Source: Physcomitrium patens
Lineage: Eukaryota > Streptophyta > Bryopsida > Funariales > Funariaceae
Assembly (NCBI RefSeq): GCF_000002425.4
Contig: NC_037275.1
Coordinates: 7,631,777-7,695,776, forward strand
Length of the DNA stretch: 64,000 nucleotides
Reading direction: 5' to 3'
A model generated the notes under the pieces. That model was not told the DNA's origin. It did no database searches and saw only the letters and a list, made by a program, of their open reading frames with translations. Position 1 is the stretch's first letter; the number at the start of each line of letters is the position of its first letter. The translations under genes and the position numbers were made by a program. This document shows positions 37,005 through 51,090 of the stretch, piece by piece.

Positions 37005-37675
37005 GTTATATTATGCTACCCCCGTAGGATGTTGCTGTGCCCATGTTGCAGCACCCCACCCGCACCCCTACCCGCTTCCCATGCACTCATTCTTTGCTCT
37101 TTCTGAAACAGATGCAGCACACACTGTGCACTGTGGTATTGCTGCTGTGTTGGTCTATGACATCAGTTGGAAAGACAGGCAACTGTAGGTTTTGCGGATC
37201 AGTAATTTGGAAATAAAAACAAAGTAACCTTCGTGCAAACGAAATGACCTGTGGAATCTATAGCAGTGTTGTGCGAGGTTGAAATCAAGTGTTCGAGGAG
37301 GTCACTGTCCGTGGCATGCATATGGAGCCGGTCCCTGCACTTACCGAAGCTTCACATCAAGTCCTCCAGGAGTGGTTGGTTGCGATCGTGGGGAAGAAAA
37401 TACCTGTAACATCATGAGCGAAACTTTCAATCCCTAGGCACAAGTAGTATCCAACAGAATAGTAAATGGAGTTTAACTTTTAAAAATATCCTGAAGATAT
37501 TTGTGCGAAGCAACACCCTTTTATAAGGATTATTATGTGCAAACGCTTTCGAAATCCGTAGATGGTTGGACCAGAGTCACAGTACATTTTGCGACTACGG
37601 ATTTGAGGTGCTCTGAGGTCTGAGGAGCATATCTAAAGAGAGCATATACTTGTCAGATAAAAAGAGGATGGATTA
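37005..37675. other. Spacer between inverted repeat and CLC gene
   Basis: About 670 bases of moderate GC, probably the CLC 3' UTR and downstream DNA. No ORF with recognisable features. Confidence 0.4.
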
Positions 37676-40600
37676 TCATGCATCTGCATCCAACCTTCCT
37701 CGACTGCTCATTAGCTCTTCCAAACCATTCTTTTCTTCCAACACCTGAGAACAGACACCCAATAGTTCGCTGTAAGAATATACAGAAATAAGGGTATCGA
37801 TGTCATTGAAAAAGATTGAGGCGAGTTCCAGACCAGAATCAATGATTAAAATGAAAGTATGTTGTACGAGATGAATGCTCCCCTACAAAACCCAGAACAT
37901 CAACATTCTTTCATACAGAGGGAAAAGTAGTTGATAACGGGGCAAACCATGTGTTAGGAAATAGACTGAATTCCCTTTGAACATGTTCTCTAACTCTACT
38001 GGAAGTGATCTGCGGAAGCTTCATAGTGGTAATCCTGGAAAATTAAGATCCGTTCAGAGGAGCTTCCAGATTACTGATTAAGCATGATTCAAAATAAAAA
38101 ATGAGTAAGACTGGCTCACCTCAGGTAATAAATCCTTTCGAGTGATTACTCCTACGACTTGTGAAGGCCGTGGCACAACACATATATGCCGCAATCCAAG
38201 CAGCCGAAATAGATTGTAAACCTGCACGATTTCAATTGAACTATCAGCTACTTGCTAACAGCATCAACCAAAGACACTGCTGCATTTAGAAAGGATGGAA
38301 GAACTAATTGATTTCAGAGGTCTCACTGCATGATTTGAGGGGTTAGAGACTACAATGTATCTTCCATTTAGCTGAGCTTAAGAGTAGCTAGAGGATAATA
38401 TTGAGTTAATGTGCCTGCATGATTAGACTCCATCCAAAGATGCTGCATTGAGCAAAAGAACAACACATAATGGACTAATTCAAACAATTAGATTTAGTAC
38501 AAAATAGGACGTACTTTTGTTAGTGACATATCCTCAGGAACAATGTATGGTGTAGGATTCACAAATGGTTGCAAATCTATGTACATATCCATTTCCTGAG
38601 GACTGATATTGATCTCGTAGATAGAAAGGCCTTTACTAGACACTGGTTTCGTGAAATCTCGCATGTTATATCTGCGAAGGGCAACATCGGCGTTCAATCG
38701 CTAAATTCCATATGTTAGCCAATATTAACCACGTGGTAACAGAGAGCACTTGCAATAATTATTCGAATCCAACGACGTAAAACTCAAATTGAGAGGAAAG
38801 GTGAGCTGTGCTTCTCAGTAAGACCACAAAATACCTTAACCTAGAAAACTCTGAAAGTAGCGCCACGTAGTAGTCATCTGTTACCTGAAACTTATTTGAC
38901 CTCTTATGTCTCCAGGCAAGGAGTTGTGCTGAAAATCTGTCTTGGCCTGAAGAAGAACCAGTAAATAGCTGCATATCCCACAACATGTGCTTAGCTAAAA
39001 CTTAACAGGTTCACAGAACATGAAAAGAGGATATTATTATCATATGTAAGATGTGCGTGGTGGTTCAAGAGATAAATGTCTAGAACATTAGAAGGGGGGC
39101 GAAGAAATAGATGAAAACGCACCTTCTTAAAATAAGGCCAATCACAACAGGCTCTCCCGTATCAAGGTTATCAACAACCTTCACAGTGAAGGACCTCATT
39201 AGAGTCAATTGAAGCAACAACTCTTACTGATGTTGAAGTGATGTGATTTCACTAAAACGCTTAATCTGCATGTCTACACTTCTCAATGATAACCTCAATT
39301 ACGCAAACAACATATAGACTGTGCGACTGGGTCAATCGGCTGCATCCTCGTATACCACATCACAGTTCCGCATCTGAAAAGTAGAGGGAACCAGGGAAAA
39401 TCAAACAAATAAATAAATAAAACAACACATCATGGGCGATGAAAACATAACGTGAGTGCCTTGCAAGCATGTAATTCCATATCCAGAACTTACCGGAAAG
39501 CCATTATGGTCGGTACTTCGCAAGACAGCTACAATTTGACTAACCTTTGACACCCTTGAGAACTGCACAACCTGCAATTCCCATGCAGTGCCAAAAGATT
39601 TTCAGCGTACACCTTCCACAATGCTTATAAGATGTTTGGTACGAATAAGCCTCTTATGCATACAAATAAGGTCTGTTGACTTAAGCTACAAAATTAGTAA
39701 CTAATAGCACACAAATAACTTCGAAGGATTAACTTACAGTAACAAGAATTAATGAAGGGCACCACATTACTCCATCATGCAAACAATCCCTTCATTTAAA
39801 TCAAATTTGTCTTACCTTTCTTGTGCTAATAGCATCCTTTGCAGCCAAAGTCCGCATAAAACGTTGAGGTCTTGACTCAAGAAGAGGAAGACTTCGCAGC
39901 TTTACCTGCTCCTCATAGAAACCATTGTTGAAGGCATCTCCAACGGCCTGCACTGTCAATGACTGTAAGCGAAGGTATAAAAATGCTCCTACAAGGCAGG
40001 ACAGCATCAAACTTTCCGTTTATAAAAGCACAAGAAAGGAGTAATTTATTGCAGAGATTGAACACCTTAGAGATGAGGAGGACCAACATAATGAGTGGAA
40101 GAAGCTGGAGGTTGTTAGTGATCTCCACCATAATAACACACAACGATACAGTCATCCGCATTGAGCCTCCAAGAAACGAGGCAGCCCCCAGCAAAGCGTA
40201 CCTGTACACAAATGTTCCGGAGCAGAATTAAAATTTGTAACCAGCGGCTAAGGTTATCCTGAAGAAAAGAGGATGAGTCATCCTCTGCAGGAAAATCATT
40301 CCTCCCTTCCGCCAGGTGCCAAAGCAAGCAAAAGAGATTATATAACGGAAACTAACAATCAAACAAACACCCCCGTGAACAACAAGGGCCACTAAATAGA
40401 ACAAAAGAAACAGTAAAAAGCCAACAGAATCATGAAAGAACAGGTCAGTTGGAAGTTTCCACAACGTACGTTCCTTCGTCAACACTATTCTTTCTCGAAG
40501 CATTGACGACCAAGATTCCGACAAGTCGCCCATAAGTTGCACCAATCATAATACCTGGTACAAACTGCCCTGAAGGAACAGCTGTTCCAAACGTCAACAC

Positions 40601-43600
40601 CGCAAGAGAGAAAAACATTACCTGCACATAGTCCACCTACACTCAGTGACCTATAACCTGCACATATTCATTTAGAATTTGCAAGGCGAGCTAGGTCACT
40701 GAAAACACCTAAATTACACAGGCCCAGGTGAAAAGGATGAAGTATTTATTGGTCTAGCTGTGGAGAGATGGGATGGTGAAATGTGAATACTAGCTTAACA
40801 TCTACGCATGATCAATACCCAACACATTGCAAGATGGTATGTGACTTACCAGAAAGGTCAGGAGGCTACGAGTCGTATATTCATTTGGGGTATTCGTGCT
40901 GAAAAGGTTTCTGATTGCATCATCCTGTTAAACAAATCAGACAAAGTAGAACATATTTCTATCATGACAATCCCGGTTGGCAATATTTCAAATTGAGATA
41001 TTTATGAATTACTTCCTTCTTTGGACGTGTTGCAGGAAATTGTAGAAGGTGAAGTTACTTCGTTATGCAAAGTCGATTATCTTCAAAATCCATCTCCAGT
41101 CTCACTAGGCACAGAGAGCTCCAGAAGTGGACAAGTATCTAACCTGTGTATTAAAGAAGATTGTTGCAAGGTCGTTGTATTCGTTTTCATTTGAACAAAA
41201 GAACTGCACAGGTCAAATCATTCTCAAAATAAGGAAAAGAAAAGAACGGTAAGTATTATTTCCCAAACCTTTCACACACGGTAAAGCACAAAGTTAATTG
41301 AATATATGTGTGTGTGTGAAATTCCAGACATGAAAGAATATGTCACGAAATCAGCTTAGCACAAAGAATACCACATTGTAAAGATGAGATTCAACAATGT
41401 ACCTTTGAACAAAAAACTGACCATCCTAAATTGATCACCCTTCTCCAAGAATCTTAGCTGCTTAACATCCCTACTTGCAGTAAAGACCACTTAAGCAAAT
41501 ATAAGGAGCCTTCACATCAAGAACTTACATTGACATAGTTGCCATAATTGCTCGAAGGGAGGGGACATGTCACATCTGGGTACTTGGCGGGGTCCGGACA
41601 AGGCTTGCAAGTGGTCATCATTGGTAAACCAAATGACAAAATGGATGTTATCAACGATACCAACAGAACCTCAATAATCTGCATCATTTCAGAAGCGAAG
41701 TCAGAGTTCACGAGGCAGGCAGCGTCAGTATGTCAAGGTACTAAACAACTGGCTTGTATGGGCCCAACAAACAATGAATGAAAGTTTACAAAGAAGTAGT
41801 CGAGGAAACGATATCTGACATAATACTAGCCGCTAAATGCAAAAATATTTAACTGGTCAAAATCCAAGTATGGCCATAGTTCCACAACTGCAACGGACAT
41901 AAAAGGCGATTTGAAACACTTCCGTTCGTCAAATACCCACTCGACGAATTAAGTACCATTACACGATTGCCTTGTCTGTGTAACACATTTCGTCTCCAAG
42001 TGGAGATCCAGATGGTAAGCTGGTTGAAAAGTGCTCCTGCCACAACCATCATTCTTAAATGGCAAACAAATCGGTAGAAAAATGATATCAACCTCAAGCT
42101 TGAGCACCAGCACACAACAATTGTGTAAAATATGTCTCAATATCACAAATCCAATTACTTAACAGGAAAATAAAATCATTCCCCACCATAATGATAGCTG
42201 AACAGAGTTAACTGCCACATACCCAATAGTCCGCCAATAGCACCAAGCATAGCCATGGGTAGAAGTTCATAAAATGAGTAGTCATCCTGACCCCTGTACA
42301 TGAACGAGAGGCGTAAAATGACAAGCATAATGAACTTACACTAAACACCTAAACATTCTCAAAATCGTGTCGAGAATTGAAAGAGCACTTCATATTTGTA
42401 CAGGGTCTCTCACAAAAATGCAAAAGTTCAAATTTCTTTCCTCACAACGCCAAAAATCAAACATTTCACCTCCGCAAGCAACGCACAGCTTACCCCGAGA
42501 TATCCCATATGATAAATCCACCAGAACTGAAGTGTCCGCATTTACCATTCTTACACCAACCCATAGCAGTCCGCACCACAATAGCAACCACAGCTGATGT
42601 AAAAAACACCCGCCATAGAAGTTGACTCCTCCACCTTAACCAACAATCGCGTTTTCAGATACTGCTAATGTGGAAAACATACACAACCTGTACAGTACTA
42701 GAGTCACTTAACCTATGTTAACCAAAGTGATAAAAGCACTAGATGAGCAGACAAGGTTGCAGCTGCGATCCAGGCAGGAATTCGTGAGGGAAAGCAAAGT
42801 ACCAGGAGGTAACCTCCTCAAGTGCAAACAAGACACCTCCGACGGGAGATCTGAAGGCTGCAGCTACCCCAGCAGCACAGCCACATGTCACCTAAGTAAA
42901 TAGCACAGTTAACGCCCTTGAATCATTTTCTCTAAACCCAGAAGAAGAAGAAAATAAAAATTAAAAAACAGGAGAGGAATCCGTAATCGGAGACATAAGG
43001 GATAACCGAATATCAGCACTTCATAGCTATCATCTATGCTCAAGGTTGATGGAAATGAGACACTTATGGAGAGAAACTGAACCGAAGAGTTATCCTCATA
43101 TCGATCAATGATCAGGTTTAAGATCACCACAGCATCAAAGGTGGCAGAAACTAGTTGTGTTGCTATCCAATGATTTCATCGACTTCCAACATTTAGTACA
43201 CTAACTCGTATGGACAGCAAAATATCCATCAAATGATCACGAACGTTCAAGCACGCACATTACTCTACATTTCACGTGTTCTTGACACTGTCCACGGAAG
43301 AAAACGTGGCTATTAGAAGACGAATGAGCTGACGGTACAAATTTGTAGAGCTTACAAGATCACGACGATCACGATCATTTTTAAATCTTCGAAGCCATCT
43401 CCAATTCGCATTGTACTTGGTTGAACCGCCCTGCACTTACAAAGTAGGATTAACAATAAACAAATAAAAAATGCACATTCAGAAGCATTCAAGATCCGTC
43501 AAATGCCTGCTCTCGTTATAAATCCTAAAACTGACCCATGTTAATCTCTAGAGCCTTTCTGTGAAACAAAAGTATTCAAGCATATCATCAAATCTCTCTA

Positions 43601-45269
43601 TCAACCAGGACTGAAGAAGTTGAGATCATTTACCTGTCCAAGTACAGATGCAATACAGGCGCCCGTGTGCACCAGGGGACCTTCCTTGCCTAAGGCCAAC
43701 CCTCCTCCGACTGAACCTATACTACCCAGAATCTGCCCATCATACAAACAGGAAACATTGAGGACTTTTTGTTTGACTGCTCACTCAAAAGATCTTTGAT
43801 CTTCCATCATCCAAGCAGCTTGCTACGTGATTAGTTGGGAATTCTCGTATCGGCACACTCTTGCTTGTTATTAGCAACAACAAAATTACGCTACAATATC
43901 GAATTGGCGCCAAAAATTGAAATTAAATAATACTTCGTTGAGGCCAATTTAATTTGTGATACACCCTATACTTCTCACCTTTCCAATAAGTGTACGAAAC
44001 AAGAGAATGCCAGGAGTATCAACACCTGCAAAACAGTTCTACACTTTTAGCGCTTCAATTTGTGAGACAAACCAAGAAATCCAAAATTAATGAATGATTT
44101 GTCGCCGTCTTAAAATGTTGAAGGTGTAATACAGAACCGAAAAAAAACAGGCGCAAGGAAACAACTGAAAGTACGTTGCACACATGTGTTCCATACCGTT
44201 TAAATAGGCCTTGATCTCAGGGATACCAGACCCTGCTGCAGCGGGTGCAAATTGGGTGACGATGTAAACTGATGAGAAAACTAAAGCCCCATTGCAAGCA
44301 ATATAGACGACTAAGCCCAGAAAGTAACTGTGCTTCATGACAGCAAACGTAGCAGCAAACTTCCATCCCGAAAAATTTTCGACTGCAATATTAATGAAGA
44401 AGGCAGCAAGTCCAGTCCCTGCAAAAATAGCAATCTCGTGTTCACTACTAAAAGCACAAAAATCACAAAAAATAATTTCCTACTACACAAATTTGACCAG
44501 GTCTTGGTCTATAGTTAAACTTAAAGTGATCTCAGATGAATTAGATGCAGTTCAAAACGTCCCTCGAATGCTACAGCTTGCATTGGAGAAAGCACAAGAA
44601 GGCTCCAAGATTGCCAAAACCGAACACAAGTCCAAAAGAACAGAGGGCTAAGACATACCTATACCAATGAGAAGTGCAAAGGTCCATTTTAAGGTTACAT
44701 AGGAAGCATGATGCCAAATTCCCCGTTGAGCCTGCAACGAGCCTTAAAACCTTTAAGCAACGTGCTCTCATTACGGCGACAGTCTCTCAGCAAACCATCA
44801 AGCAAGAAATAAAAATGCACTTATGGCCATCCTTTGTGTCACATCAAAGAAAGATGCTCAGCCGGCATCTGTTCTTCACCATATAGAAAGTCTCTGAACT
44901 TCAAACTCGTCATTGTAGCCTCATTCTACAAGTATGTCTAGTACGACCACTCCCCTACACATCATTTAATTCCAATCCAACTTCACACCTATTCTTTATA
45001 GAAGACATAGGTTGAAAGTATCATCTGCAGTGCTGCATAACCAGAGCGTGTTAACACCCAATCAGAAAACTCGATCACAACTTTACCTGGTCCTCTCGAT
45101 ATGCCACGCTTTCAACGACCTCGTAATCCAGACTTTCCATCCCTCGATCCCGATAGCCCAACATGAGTTCATCGTCACTATAGTGTGTGGGCGAGTCAGG
45201 GGGCTCGTTGTTAAGTTGTTTCCACATGGGCCCTCCGCCATTGACCCCTGGCATGTCCTTCCCTTGCAT
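37676..45269 (-). CDS. CLC-D: CLC-d-type chloride channel / Cl-/H+ exchanger
   Basis: Membrane anion transporter of the plant CLC-d type, expected on Golgi/endosomal membranes. Exons: 45269-45087, 44731-44659, 44418-44197, 44025-43979, 43732-43634, 43430-43356, 42891-42803, 42634-42494, 42293-42223, 42036-41957, 41678-41529, 41203-41144, 40924-40850, 40621-40470, 40201-40066, 39947-39816, 39571-39494, 39178-39123, 38968-38885, 38671-38515, 38221-38120 and 37744-37676; all GT-AG with matching phases. Product about 776 residues. Ion-pathway motifs are intact: GSGIPE (Ser149, chloride-type rather than Pro), GKEGP with gating Glu192, FALEEV with proton Glu259, and GQFVP near 473-477. Two C-terminal CBS domains end in [11 protein letters not shown]. 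The last exon is uncertain: an alternative at 38034-37996 gives a different 12-residue tail. The start is the first ATG after an in-frame stop. Confidence 0.93.
37996..38034 (-). other. Possible alternative last exon of the CLC gene
   Basis: A good acceptor (TTTTCCAG) followed by an in-frame 12-codon segment, [12 protein letters not shown], and TAG. It would join the same donor at 38119 in phase 0 and give a shorter C-terminus than the exon at 37744-37676. Either exon fits; transcripts would decide. Confidence 0.4.
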
Positions 45270-48050
45270 GCCAGAGTTTTCGTTTCCCCCGCTCCCACAC
45301 AGCCCACAATTAAAGAGCTTCCAACATCAGATGGCAATCAATCATTCCCTCAGTCGCTCTTGGCCCCGAAGGTCTCCGAGTATTGTAAAACGCCCCTACG
45401 GATCCGCTCTTTAACCAGTCAGCTCTACCATAGCTAAGTAGAATCCGGCTTCCTGTATTACATGCCAAACCAAATGAGAATTCTCCACTATTCTTGTTCT
45501 AAAACCCAGCCATCTGTTATAGCGATGAAACAAAGTGTCAACTTTTAATGTCTATTCTACACTTGCAATGGAGTACTGCGATGCAAAATTCTAGCGTGTG
45601 ACCATCCTCTTCCTGCAAATGCGACACCACAACTTGCGCACAACTAAGGTTCTGAATCGTCGAGGTTATTTCCACACCAGCGATTAAAATGAGTACCTCT
45701 CAGTCTAGATCCCTCGACTTATGAACAACATTCTCTTATCAAAGTTTTCTCAACCAGAGTACCTTATCATTGATCTATCAGCGAATTATTGTGCGATACA
45801 TTTCAATGATTGAATCACAGTTATTCTCACTGCACGGGATTCGCAAATACCATTATCCAGGTTCAAAACTTGCAAAAACAAAGCACCTGATACAACTAAA
45901 ATTTTCGGTTATCTCTAATTCTTCAAATACGTCACAATGCCATTCACTAGACACTAGTGAAATTCCAAGACTCTTACAGCCATTGGTGAGGCTATCTACT
46001 CGGACTACCCACAACTGTTCACAGAAATTGCCAGGTGCGATGTGCGAGCGTGCGAAACCCCATCTGCCATTGCTAGTTGCCCACCTTGAGTATGAGAAAA
46101 CCCTAACACTGTGGTCCATAAGAAGCATTCAACTGGTTGACAAGCATGTCTAGAAATGTTTCTCGATCTCTACATTCTCATCACACCCTCATCACATTAT
46201 GCCTTGCACAATTGAAGCTAGTCCATCGACACTCACAACGAAGCGAAAATTATACGCAACTGAAAAACCAATGCATTAGGAATCGATACTGCATCAATTT
46301 TTTGAGAGATTTAACCAAGGTCTGATTCTTCCATACTAACACTCAATCTAGACTGCTCGAAAGCCTTCTAAGTAGAAGCATCACGCAAAAGCCTCAAAAT
46401 CGATACCGACAATGGCGCATCACTCGCACAAATCACCTTAACACATGCTACATACCGTAACGCTAGCCCACATCCTATCGTGCGACTAAATTCCATTCTG
46501 TGGCCACAATTCCCGCCATCCATTCCACAACCAGTGCTACTGACTTCAAACACTACCTGCTCTACTCCCGACCCAGGTACTCCACTCCACCCACCGATCA
46601 CATGAGCCACCTCCGACAAAATCTTAAGCCCAACTTGATTAATACCGACCATCCATTAAAATCACAAACCAGCTAATCTCAAAGAAGCATCAATGCGACT
46701 CAATCAAGCTTCACAATCTGCCCCTACCTCTGCCCCCTACACCTCCCACAATGCACGACTCCTCATCGTTGCTCCGGAAAATAATCACAAGCAGAGACAA
46801 AATCGATGTGATAGAAATCGTCATGAACACCGCAGCAGGTGAAAAAAGAAATCATCATCGCCAAGCTCAGAAAGTAAACTACCTCACCGGAAGAATGAAT
46901 GAATGAATGAATGAATGAATGTCTGCAGTAGTAGTAGCAATTCCTGGAGAAAATTGTGGCCACAGCGGCATCAAGGCATTCGGGGGGTGCACGAGGAATG
47001 TGCGCCATGTGAGAAACAACAACAAAGTCTCTCAAGTGTGTGGAATTGGAAGGTGGGTCTTGGATGGGTTCTTCGAGGGGTACTTGGAAGGAATCCGAGG
47101 CATGTACCCGACACTGGGGGAGCCACCGAGACTGTGAATGATTTTCTTACAATGGCATGCTGCAGAGTCGTCCAAACTACAAGGTCTTTGTTGGTAGATG
47201 TGGGTGTGCATCTTACTCTTTGCTTTGCTTTCAGGAAAGTGAAAAACTAGTTCCTATTCTGTGCAAAACAGGTTTCGAGGCTCAAGCGAAGGCAATCAGC
47301 AATAGGGAGAGGTTCACTTCTGATGTGAAGAAAGCACTGTAATTGCCAAAGAATCCAATAGTTATTATTCTTCTTCTGCACCAGCAGTAACAATACTCTA
47401 CAAATAATCTACTTGATGAGCTAGAGTGACGGCTTCTGCTGCCAGAGACGGGATGACTTTCCCCGTATGTCTCAACTTGTTACAGAATAATCTTTGTGAG
47501 GGTAAAACTACGAGATCTACTTTGAATGCGTTTGTGCTCCTCCCTACGTTAACCAGGTCAAGACTACTACTTCGTGCATCTTGAAGTGCTGTGAGATCAC
47601 GAGGCAAAATGCCATGAGCAGGCACACTTGCACAGCCCTAAACAACTTAACCCGCGAAGAAGTAAGCATTGTTGCATGTATTCTACTCGATAATGACCAA
47701 CTTAGGTGCCGTTGTTCCTTTCCTCGTTCCACTTGTCGACCTGCATTGAGTCTCTGGATTAGACATTGTCACACATGACAGTTATAACTACACACTGGAT
47801 GACCTTCAATATCACATTACCCGGAAACGCGAGAGCATCTACCCAAAGGGAAGCAAAACGTCAATAGTTTAGTGAGTAGCAACGAGTGTTCGCAGGTACG
47901 TATGCATACCCATTCATCAGGGCATAATGAGCGATAGTATCTGGCATACTTAAGCGACTCTTTGTCATCACTCCCCTTCTAAGCAGCACCCACAAAGATA
48001 AGTTATTATTTGTATCTTTGAAGAAGTTGCCATTGTTGGTTGTATTTTCA
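45270..48050. other. Upstream region of the CLC gene
   Basis: Moderate-GC DNA probably holding CLC leader and promoter. ORFs up to about 140 codons occur on both strands, but none has a domain or conserved splice pattern. A minus-strand ATG ORF at 46368-46652 is unassigned. A (GAAT)n repeat is at 46893-46921. Confidence 0.4.
46893..46921. repeat. (GAAT)n microsatellite
   Basis: About seven GAAT tetranucleotide units, 1.6 kb upstream of the CLC start codon. Confidence 0.9.
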
Positions 48051-48059
48051 CTAAATCAT

Positions 48060-50480
48060 AATAAGTTAATTTATTATTAGTTGCTCTTCACAATTGTTAG
48101 AGTGCATTTATTACCACCTAAGGTAGAATTAGTGATTTATTTTTTTCAACATTATTATCTAATATAATACAACAAAAATTTATTAATTGTTCAAAATAAG
48201 ACAATTAAAAAACTAGTGCATTTTATATGAAAAGAAAATTTGTTAAGAATAATAGACCCTCATACACTCCAAAATCAAATGGTAATTTTTTTTGATAATA
48301 TAATTCTAAACCATCTTATTCTTTACATTCTAATCAACCAATTAAAAATATTATCTACCATTATTATGAGAAAAAACAATATAAATTCCTAGAATGTCAT
48401 AAGAAATAAAGAAATTAAATAAAAAAATCAAAACCTACAAGTTCATATGTTTTTAAGACACCATTATACTTATTTATGGCAATATTTGTTAATACTTTTG
48501 ATCAATTATGGTATCTAGATTTTAGAGCCAACAATCACATGTCTCCTTTGAGAGACCTTTTCAATGACTATATTCCATTCACTATACCAAAACTTATTTT
48601 ATTAAGAGATGATAATTTTCATATTGCTCAAAGAATTGGATCTATCATCTTATAATTCAAATTTAGTCAATACATATAGATTTCAAATATCTTATGTGTT
48701 TTAAGATTGGATTTTTTTTTATATCATTGGCTCAACTCACTAAAACTAGACACAGAGAAATTAAGTTTATTAATAAGACATGTGTTATTAATATTAAATC
48801 ACTCTATATTAGTGAAGTTTATTATTTTATTTTATTTTATTTTATTTTATTTTAATCTTCAAATAAGAAAATCTATATTCTTTAGATGCATGTGTTTTAT
48901 CAACACTCTCTTCACCTCACATATATGATAATAAATGTCATTGCTTGATGTATATTAATGATACTTCCCAGCAATCAAGCAGCATCCTTCCTTGCTCTAA
49001 TTTCAATCCACATTTGATTGTAGGTCTTCTTTGTCTTTACATCAAAATGACAAATCCAAAGTAGTTTATTAATTGTCCTCACTTTGTGGTTGCTAATTCT
49101 AAACGATTATCAATTATGGTTGCCACGTCAAAACCATTGGCTAATAAATCTACCATCTTATCTTGATTCTAAGTACTTGACATAGCCACTTCTTCTATAT
49201 TGATTAATAGTCATGCCCTAATGAAAGGTTTGAATGTTTTTTTTATTACAACCGTGGCAATTGCATGAGCCATAGTACTTGCAAGTTAAAAGAACTCTAT
49301 TATATACAATACCATGTCTTGAACCGATAATCTTAAGTAGAGCACCAATAGCTCTTTGCTATTATCTAAGGCCTTTATGATGTTCTTCTTACATTAGATG
49401 AGTAATTTGTCCTCCAATAATATTTTAAAATTTTTATCAAATCCTAAATTGGTGGCAGTATCTTTTGATTTTCTATTTCTACAATGATTCTATTCTTATA
49501 TATTTTATAGCAATTTCATGATGTGGATCTACTTGATTATTGCCCATGTTAAAATAATCCTTGTTAGCAAGGCCTAGGCCCATATAGCTTAAGCTAGTGT
49601 AATCCAACTTTATATTATTCTAGTCAATACAACTCTAGCTAGCTTAACCACAATCCAATCTAAGGTGGCTTCAATCTATAGGGCCCAAGCTTGTATAGCC
49701 AAAGTCTATGTAGCTTAGGCCTAAAAGATCCTCAACAATGTAGTTGCCTAAAGCGTTATTGCTTTGGAGGAACCTAATTCTAAATAATAGTCAACTTATT
49801 TTAAATTCATATATTTCAACTTTAAACAATATTTTGATATTATAACATCACCAATTAAGACATCTTAATTACATTAGCATGTGACATATGGTATGCTATC
49901 ATTTTGTTTTTGGATTATTTTTATTATTAATTTATTTTTTTTTAAAAATAATTTATAATAAATATAATAACATGCCTTCTTTCAAAACAAAGTAACATGC
50001 CTTTGTCTATAGTATTAATCAATATTTTATAACTTTGTATACCATTTTTTAAAATAGTATAGTTGAGCATAAAAATTGGTTTGTTATTTATTCGTCTCAC
50101 ATCATATCACATGCAGCCAATTTTAATATTAGTTATTGGACTAAAATAATTTTTACTACTTATTATTTATAATATCTATGTCATCATTTTTCTTTACAAA
50201 ATACTACTTCCTATAAAAAATAGACTAGCATAAAATCAAATATCCAACACTTGCAAATTTTTGGATGTTTAGTTTTTACTAAAATATCTAATACTAAATG
50301 TTCAAAACTTAACTCTTTTATTTGTCAATACTTATTTCTTTGCTATGCTAAACCTCTTATCATTAAAAAAAATTGAGTTTGTAATTTAGAAATCCATCAG
50401 CTCTTTGTAAGTTAAGATGTGATTTTCAATGAAAATTTTATATTTAAACCTATTCTTATTATGGAATCTCTTCATAAGTG
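48060..50480 (+). mobile_element. Decayed Ty1/copia retrotransposon remnants
   Basis: Near 48340-48410 a broken zinc knuckle-like segment (YHYYEKKQYKFLECHKK) is followed at about 48505-48650 by WYLDFRANNHMSPLRDLF, the decayed form of the copia protease block W-x-LDSGAS-x-HM. Near 50180-50440 come the integrase-end equivalents, PTLANFWMF (family form PxLxxLRVFG) and DVIFNENF (family form RDVxFDE). Between them lies AT-rich DNA with a possible second insertion. There are many stops and indels, and no LTRs could be delimited. Confidence 0.6.
48822..48854. repeat. (TTTTA)n simple repeat
   Basis: About six TTTTA units inside the copia remnant region. Confidence 0.85.
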
Positions 50481-50529
50481 AAAAGAGATGAATAATCTTT
50501 TTATCCTATCTATTATAAAGCATATGTTT

Positions 50530-50735
50530 TGCACTACATAGTAAAGTTGTTCTACAAGCTAATAAAATATAAGATACGTGATTAACTTTTTGATTAAGTT
50601 TCTAGCCTATTAATTTATTACAAACACATGTAAAGTCAAAGCAATGTTTATAAAGCTTCTAAGAAGCTTCTGTAGAAGATATTATTAGAATATTTTATTT
50701 TTATCTACTTTTACTTAATCATATAGGTAATTATT

Positions 50736-50780
<45 letters not shown>

Positions 50781-51074
50781 GAAAGTTCTCCCTCTTCTTG
50801 AGATGAATTCTATAAAGAATAGTCATCATATATTGAAAAAATCCAAGATGCAACAAATTATATTTGCCACATATTATAATCTTTATTCATTTGAAGATGG
50901 TTGATAGGTCTTGTCAACTATGGATAGTGTCTTATACTAAGGCGGAAAGACCACTTTATTATTCAATTGTTGTTGAAGCCTTCATAATTCCCTTCAAATA
51001 AAATATTTGAAACATTGTCAAGAATCGTTTGTACTTTTGACAAAATCATTAAATTAAATTTAAAATCACTAAAT
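50530..51074 (-). mobile_element. 3' end and LTR of a gypsy element, reversed
   Basis: On the minus strand this matches the region after pol of the young element (from the equivalent of 63330) through the purine tract AAGAAGAGGGAGAA into an LTR with AAAAGTAGATAAAA and AGCTTGTAGAACAA-type blocks. A TA run (50741-50776) sits at the LTR start. It ends inside a perfect palindrome at 51056-51090. Confidence 0.8.
50741..50776. repeat. (TA)n microsatellite
   Basis: A run of about 17 TA units at the LTR start of the reversed gypsy fragment. Confidence 0.9.
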
Positions 51075-51090
51075 TAGTGATTTTAAATTT
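51056..51090. repeat. Perfect 16-bp palindrome with 3-base loop at an inversion junction
   Basis: AAATTTAAAATCACTA (51056-51071) pairs exactly with TAGTGATTTTAAATTT (51075-51090). To the left is a minus-strand gypsy 3' region, and to the right a plus-strand gypsy pol region begins at once. The palindrome is the breakpoint itself. Confidence 0.85.

Noticed and set aside
45012..45437. Plus-strand 141-codon ORF
   Set aside because: Antisense to the first CLC exon and its leader; no family resemblance.
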